Source: an uncultured Dechloromonas sp. (GTDB lineage: Bacteria > Pseudomonadota > Gammaproteobacteria > Burkholderiales > Rhodocyclaceae). From it: a DNA stretch of 16,115 bases. Location: the NCBI GenBank assembly GCA_946477505.1, contig CAMKYP010000028.1, positions 1-16,115 on the forward strand, written 5' to 3'. Positions 14,506 to 16,115 of this stretch are shown in pieces (the stretch's first letter is position 1; every line of letters starts with the position of its first letter). The translations under genes were made by a program, and so were the position numbers. The notes beneath the pieces were generated by a model, which saw only the letters and a program-made list of their open reading frames with translations, was not told the origin of the DNA and ran no database searches.

Positions 14506-14829
14506 TTAGAAGCTATGGGCTGGCTTCTGAGCTAATAATTTGCCGTCCAAAAAGCAAATAGTCGTGGCTCGTGATAGCTTTCCGTTTAATTCACTCTTTA
14601 CACCTTCGTAACTAAAACAATCGAATGGCTTACCATTTGATTCGTTTTGAGAAAAAGTTTTTGGTTGTCCGAAAACTTTAATTACGTCATCTTTAGATTT
14701 TCCATAAAGCTTCTCTACAGCTGATTCAAACTCCGGAACGGTGTAGCCCATTGAACTGGGGCCGCATGCTGAAACTGATATTGAAACGATAATTGCGGCT
14801 AGTACTTTGTAAATGGTCTGTTTTTTCAT
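14506..14829 (-). CDS. Small lipoprotein, possibly BamE/SmpA-like fold
   Basis: 107 residues with a lipoprotein signal: MKKQTIYKVLAAIIVSISVS followed by AC, with lipid-bearing Cys22 in the lipobox VSAC. The mature part contains KDDVIKVFGQPKTFSQ and a later FDCFSYEGVKSEL...TTICFLDGKLL. The 'G-x-P' helix followed by strands that end in a short DGKLL resembles the BamE/SmpA superfamily, which covers many unrelated small envelope proteins, so I treat this as a fold hint only. Its ATG overlaps the stop of the zinc-ribbon membrane protein by one base (TAATG), so the two are coupled and may work together at the envelope. Confidence 0.7.
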   Translation of the reverse strand: MKKQTIYKVLAAIIVSISVSACGPSSMGYTVPEFESAVEKLYGKSKDDVIKVFGQPKTFSQNESNGKPFDCFSYEGVKSELNGKLSRATTICFLDGKLLAQKPAHSF

Positions 14830-15383
14830 TATTCAACCTTCATTGTTGTAAAGTGAGGCTCGTCACTTCCGGGAATGAACTTGGCTCCACAGCGGTGGCA
14901 GTAGCATCCAGCTTCACCCCACCTATCTAGCCTATCCCACCAAACCTTTGTTTTTTCATCAGGGGCAAACCAGCCTTTTTTATCAAGAGTGTCTATCAAT
15001 ACTGCGCCAACAATAAACAAACAAATACCAACACACCATCCAATCCATGTGGCGTGGAAGAATGAACCTGCTTTATATCCGGCATAAATAAACGCGGGAA
15101 CCCCAATAAACGTTAATAGAACATAGGCTCCCATGATTGGTGAGCCACCAACTTTTTTACGGTATTCATCAATTTCCGTTTCAAGTTTTTTTGCAAGTTG
15201 GCTTTGGGATGATGTGTTAATTGTTGTTGTGCTTGAACCAGAGGCATAAGAGCCATCTGAACCTATGGCAGAACCAAAGGTATTCGACTGTCCTTCGGTT
15301 TCAACTGTTCCTTGTTGAATAATTAGGCTTATTTTTTGAGTGTTTTCACTCTGGCACTTTGGGCATGACATATCAGACGACAT
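14829..15383 (-). CDS. Membrane protein with split zinc-ribbon cysteines
   Basis: 184 residues, family not recognised. It begins MSSDMSCPKCQSENTQKISL, a CxxC zinc knuckle (Cys7, Cys10). Next comes a Ser/Gly/Thr-rich linker (~30-62), a short charged helix (~63-78), two membrane helices (~83-103 and ~110-131), and a second cysteine cluster GCYCHRCGAKF (Cys160, Cys162, Cys165). The two CxxC pairs lie on the same side of the membrane if both helices cross it, so they could complete one zinc ribbon. A good ribosome site (GGGAG, five bases before the ATG) supports the start. It heads the unit with the lipoprotein gene and is divergent from the XRE regulator gene. Confidence 0.7.
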   Translation of the reverse strand: MSSDMSCPKCQSENTQKISLIIQQGTVETEGQSNTFGSAIGSDGSYASGSSTTTINTSSQSQLAKKLETEIDEYRKKVGGSPIMGAYVLLTFIGVPAFIYAGYKAGSFFHATWIGWCVGICLFIVGAVLIDTLDKKGWFAPDEKTKVWWDRLDRWGEAGCYCHRCGAKFIPGSDEPHFTTMKVE

Positions 15384-15504
15384 AAATTCTCCCTGGTGTT
15401 TTTGAATTACTTAATGGTTTTCCATGGTGGTTTCTAGGCGCGGCCTACGTGTGGAACGTCTGTTTGGTCGCTTACTGGGTGGGTCATAAATCGGTGAAAT
15501 GCCG

Positions 15505-15581
15505 CACTAGACCTAAAGAGTTGAGAGTTTCAACTTAAAACGCACTTCATGTCAATCGGTTGACACTAGACCATCTAGGTC
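15505..15581. promoter_or_regulatory. Divergent control region with operator-like repeats
   Basis: The 212-bp gap between the zinc-ribbon gene and the XRE regulator contains several repeats. CACTAGACC occurs at 15505-15513 and 15564-15572. AGTTGA-GAGTT-TCAACT is an inverted repeat at 15519-15535. TGTCAA-TCGG-TTGACA is a perfect palindrome at 15550-15565. GACC-ATCTA-GGTC is at 15569-15581. The palindrome presents TTGACA, a consensus -35, on both strands. No good -10 was found on either side. The XRE protein is the natural candidate to bind here. Confidence 0.55.
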
Positions 15582-15595
15582 GAATGGAGACCTGT

Positions 15596-15937
15596 ATGCG
15601 TGTTGATGAACGTGCGTTAGCAAAAAGGCTTGGGTAGATTGTTGCCAAGCGTCGTGCTATGCGTGGCCTGACCCAAGAAGACCTTGCTGAACGTTTGAAT
15701 GTTGGTAACGAGGCTGTATCCCGTATGGAACGGGGTACGGTTCCACCAAGTGTTGCTCGCTTGCATGAACTGGCAGGAATATTTAATTGTTCAGTCTGTG
15801 ACCTACTGATCGAGTCCAGTGCCAGGGCAGAAGAACAATCGGCCTACTTGTCTAAATTACTTGCGAATGTCTCTGATTATGACCGTAACGTCATTCTTGA
15901 TGTTGTACGCAAGTTGTCTGAGCACATGCAAAAATAA
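15596..15937 (+). pseudogene. XRE-family regulator gene interrupted by an in-frame TAG
   Basis: An ATG at 15596, six bases after GGAGA, opens a frame coding MRVDERALAKRLG, then TAG (15635-15637), then IVAKRRAMRGLTQEDLAERL and on to the end at 15937. Joined across the stop, this is a normal ~113-residue Cro/CI-type protein: helix 1 IVAKRRAMRG, helices 2 and 3 LTQEDLAERLNVGNEAVSRMERG, then PPSVARLHELAGIFNCSVCDLL and a short C-terminal helix. Restart at the ATG at 15659 would give 92 residues but lose helix 1 of the DNA-binding domain. So the gene is either newly inactivated, read through at the amber codon, or carries a sequencing error. It would be expected to control the divergent operon. Confidence 0.75.
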
Positions 15938-16115
15938 TCGCTTGCAGGGGCGTTATAGCTCGAAATTGAGTATTAATAGCAGACATAGTGCACGGCAAGC
16001 CGCGCCATACACAATTTTTTGGCTTGGCTAGTTATTGTTAAAACCTAATTTTATTTTTGATTAGGCAGCAGATAACTAAGGAAACTCTGCATAAGCGCCC
16101 ATCATGCAGCGCAAT
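15938..16115. other. AT-rich tail without a recognised gene
   Basis: I see no gene here. There is a weak inverted repeat CCTAAT (16044-16049) / ATTAGG (16060-16065) and a run of six T at 16015-16020, neither a convincing terminator. The tRNA-Ser 3' end is not repeated, so the right end of the element is not in this stretch. Confidence 0.5.

Noticed and set aside
16078..16115. Possible insertion-sequence end (GGAAACTCTGCATAAG...)
   Set aside because: It vaguely resembles the ends of some transposons, but only one copy at the window edge is visible and no transposase follows, so it cannot be supported.
15900..16115. attR copy of the tRNA-Ser 3' end
   Set aside because: I looked for CCGTCTCCGCCA and TTCGAATCCC from 8500 to the right edge and saw neither.

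Overview
The window joins two very different kinds of DNA. Positions 1 to about 8530 are GC-rich chromosomal backbone of a betaproteobacterium. I infer this from the nlpD-rpoS pair, the single-copy ~406-residue LysC next to tRNA-Ser(GCU), and the moxR/DUF58/tgpA/mltB operon; Rhodocyclales is my best guess, and no species can be named. From just after the tRNA to the right edge the DNA is visibly AT-richer, with different codon use and mobilisation genes. It reads as the left part of an integrative and mobilizable element (IME).

Backbone, left to right: the 3' end of nlpD (divisome/amidase activator) overlaps rpoS by ATGA. Convergent with rpoS, and overlapping its 3' end, is a leftward operon read moxR > DUF58 > tgpA > mltB. 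Its junctions are overlaps or a 3-nt gap, and it links an AAA+ chaperone, a membrane DUF58 protein, a membrane transglutaminase and a periplasmic lytic transglycosylase. Rightward again come a class II HDAC-like deacetylase with its own promoter and terminator, lysC (aspartate kinase), and tRNA-Ser(GCU) with its own promoter and a strong intrinsic terminator.

IME: a tyrosine recombinase starts about 130 bp past the tRNA and overlaps (ATGA) a small excisionase-like HTH gene. Facing them is a 650-residue MobA/MobL (MOBQ) relaxase. Between the relaxase and a divergent TraD/MobC-like coiled-coil accessory gene lies about 300 bp packed with hairpins. It ends in a 10-bp-arm inverted repeat followed by TAAGTGCGC, the layout and core of an RSF1010-type oriT. 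Together these form a module for integration, excision and mobilisation. No coupling protein or type IV secretion gene is visible, so transfer would need a helper.

Cargo to the right: a small ORF of unknown role; a 47-residue membrane ORF whose ribosome site lies in a long hairpin (which also looks like a leftward terminator); a small membrane protein; an H-NS-family silencer; a small lipoprotein coupled to a membrane protein with split zinc-ribbon cysteines; and a rightward XRE regulator interrupted by an in-frame TAG. The control region between the last two carries a perfect palindrome. No copy of the tRNA 3' end was seen to the right, so attR and the rest of the element probably lie beyond the window.
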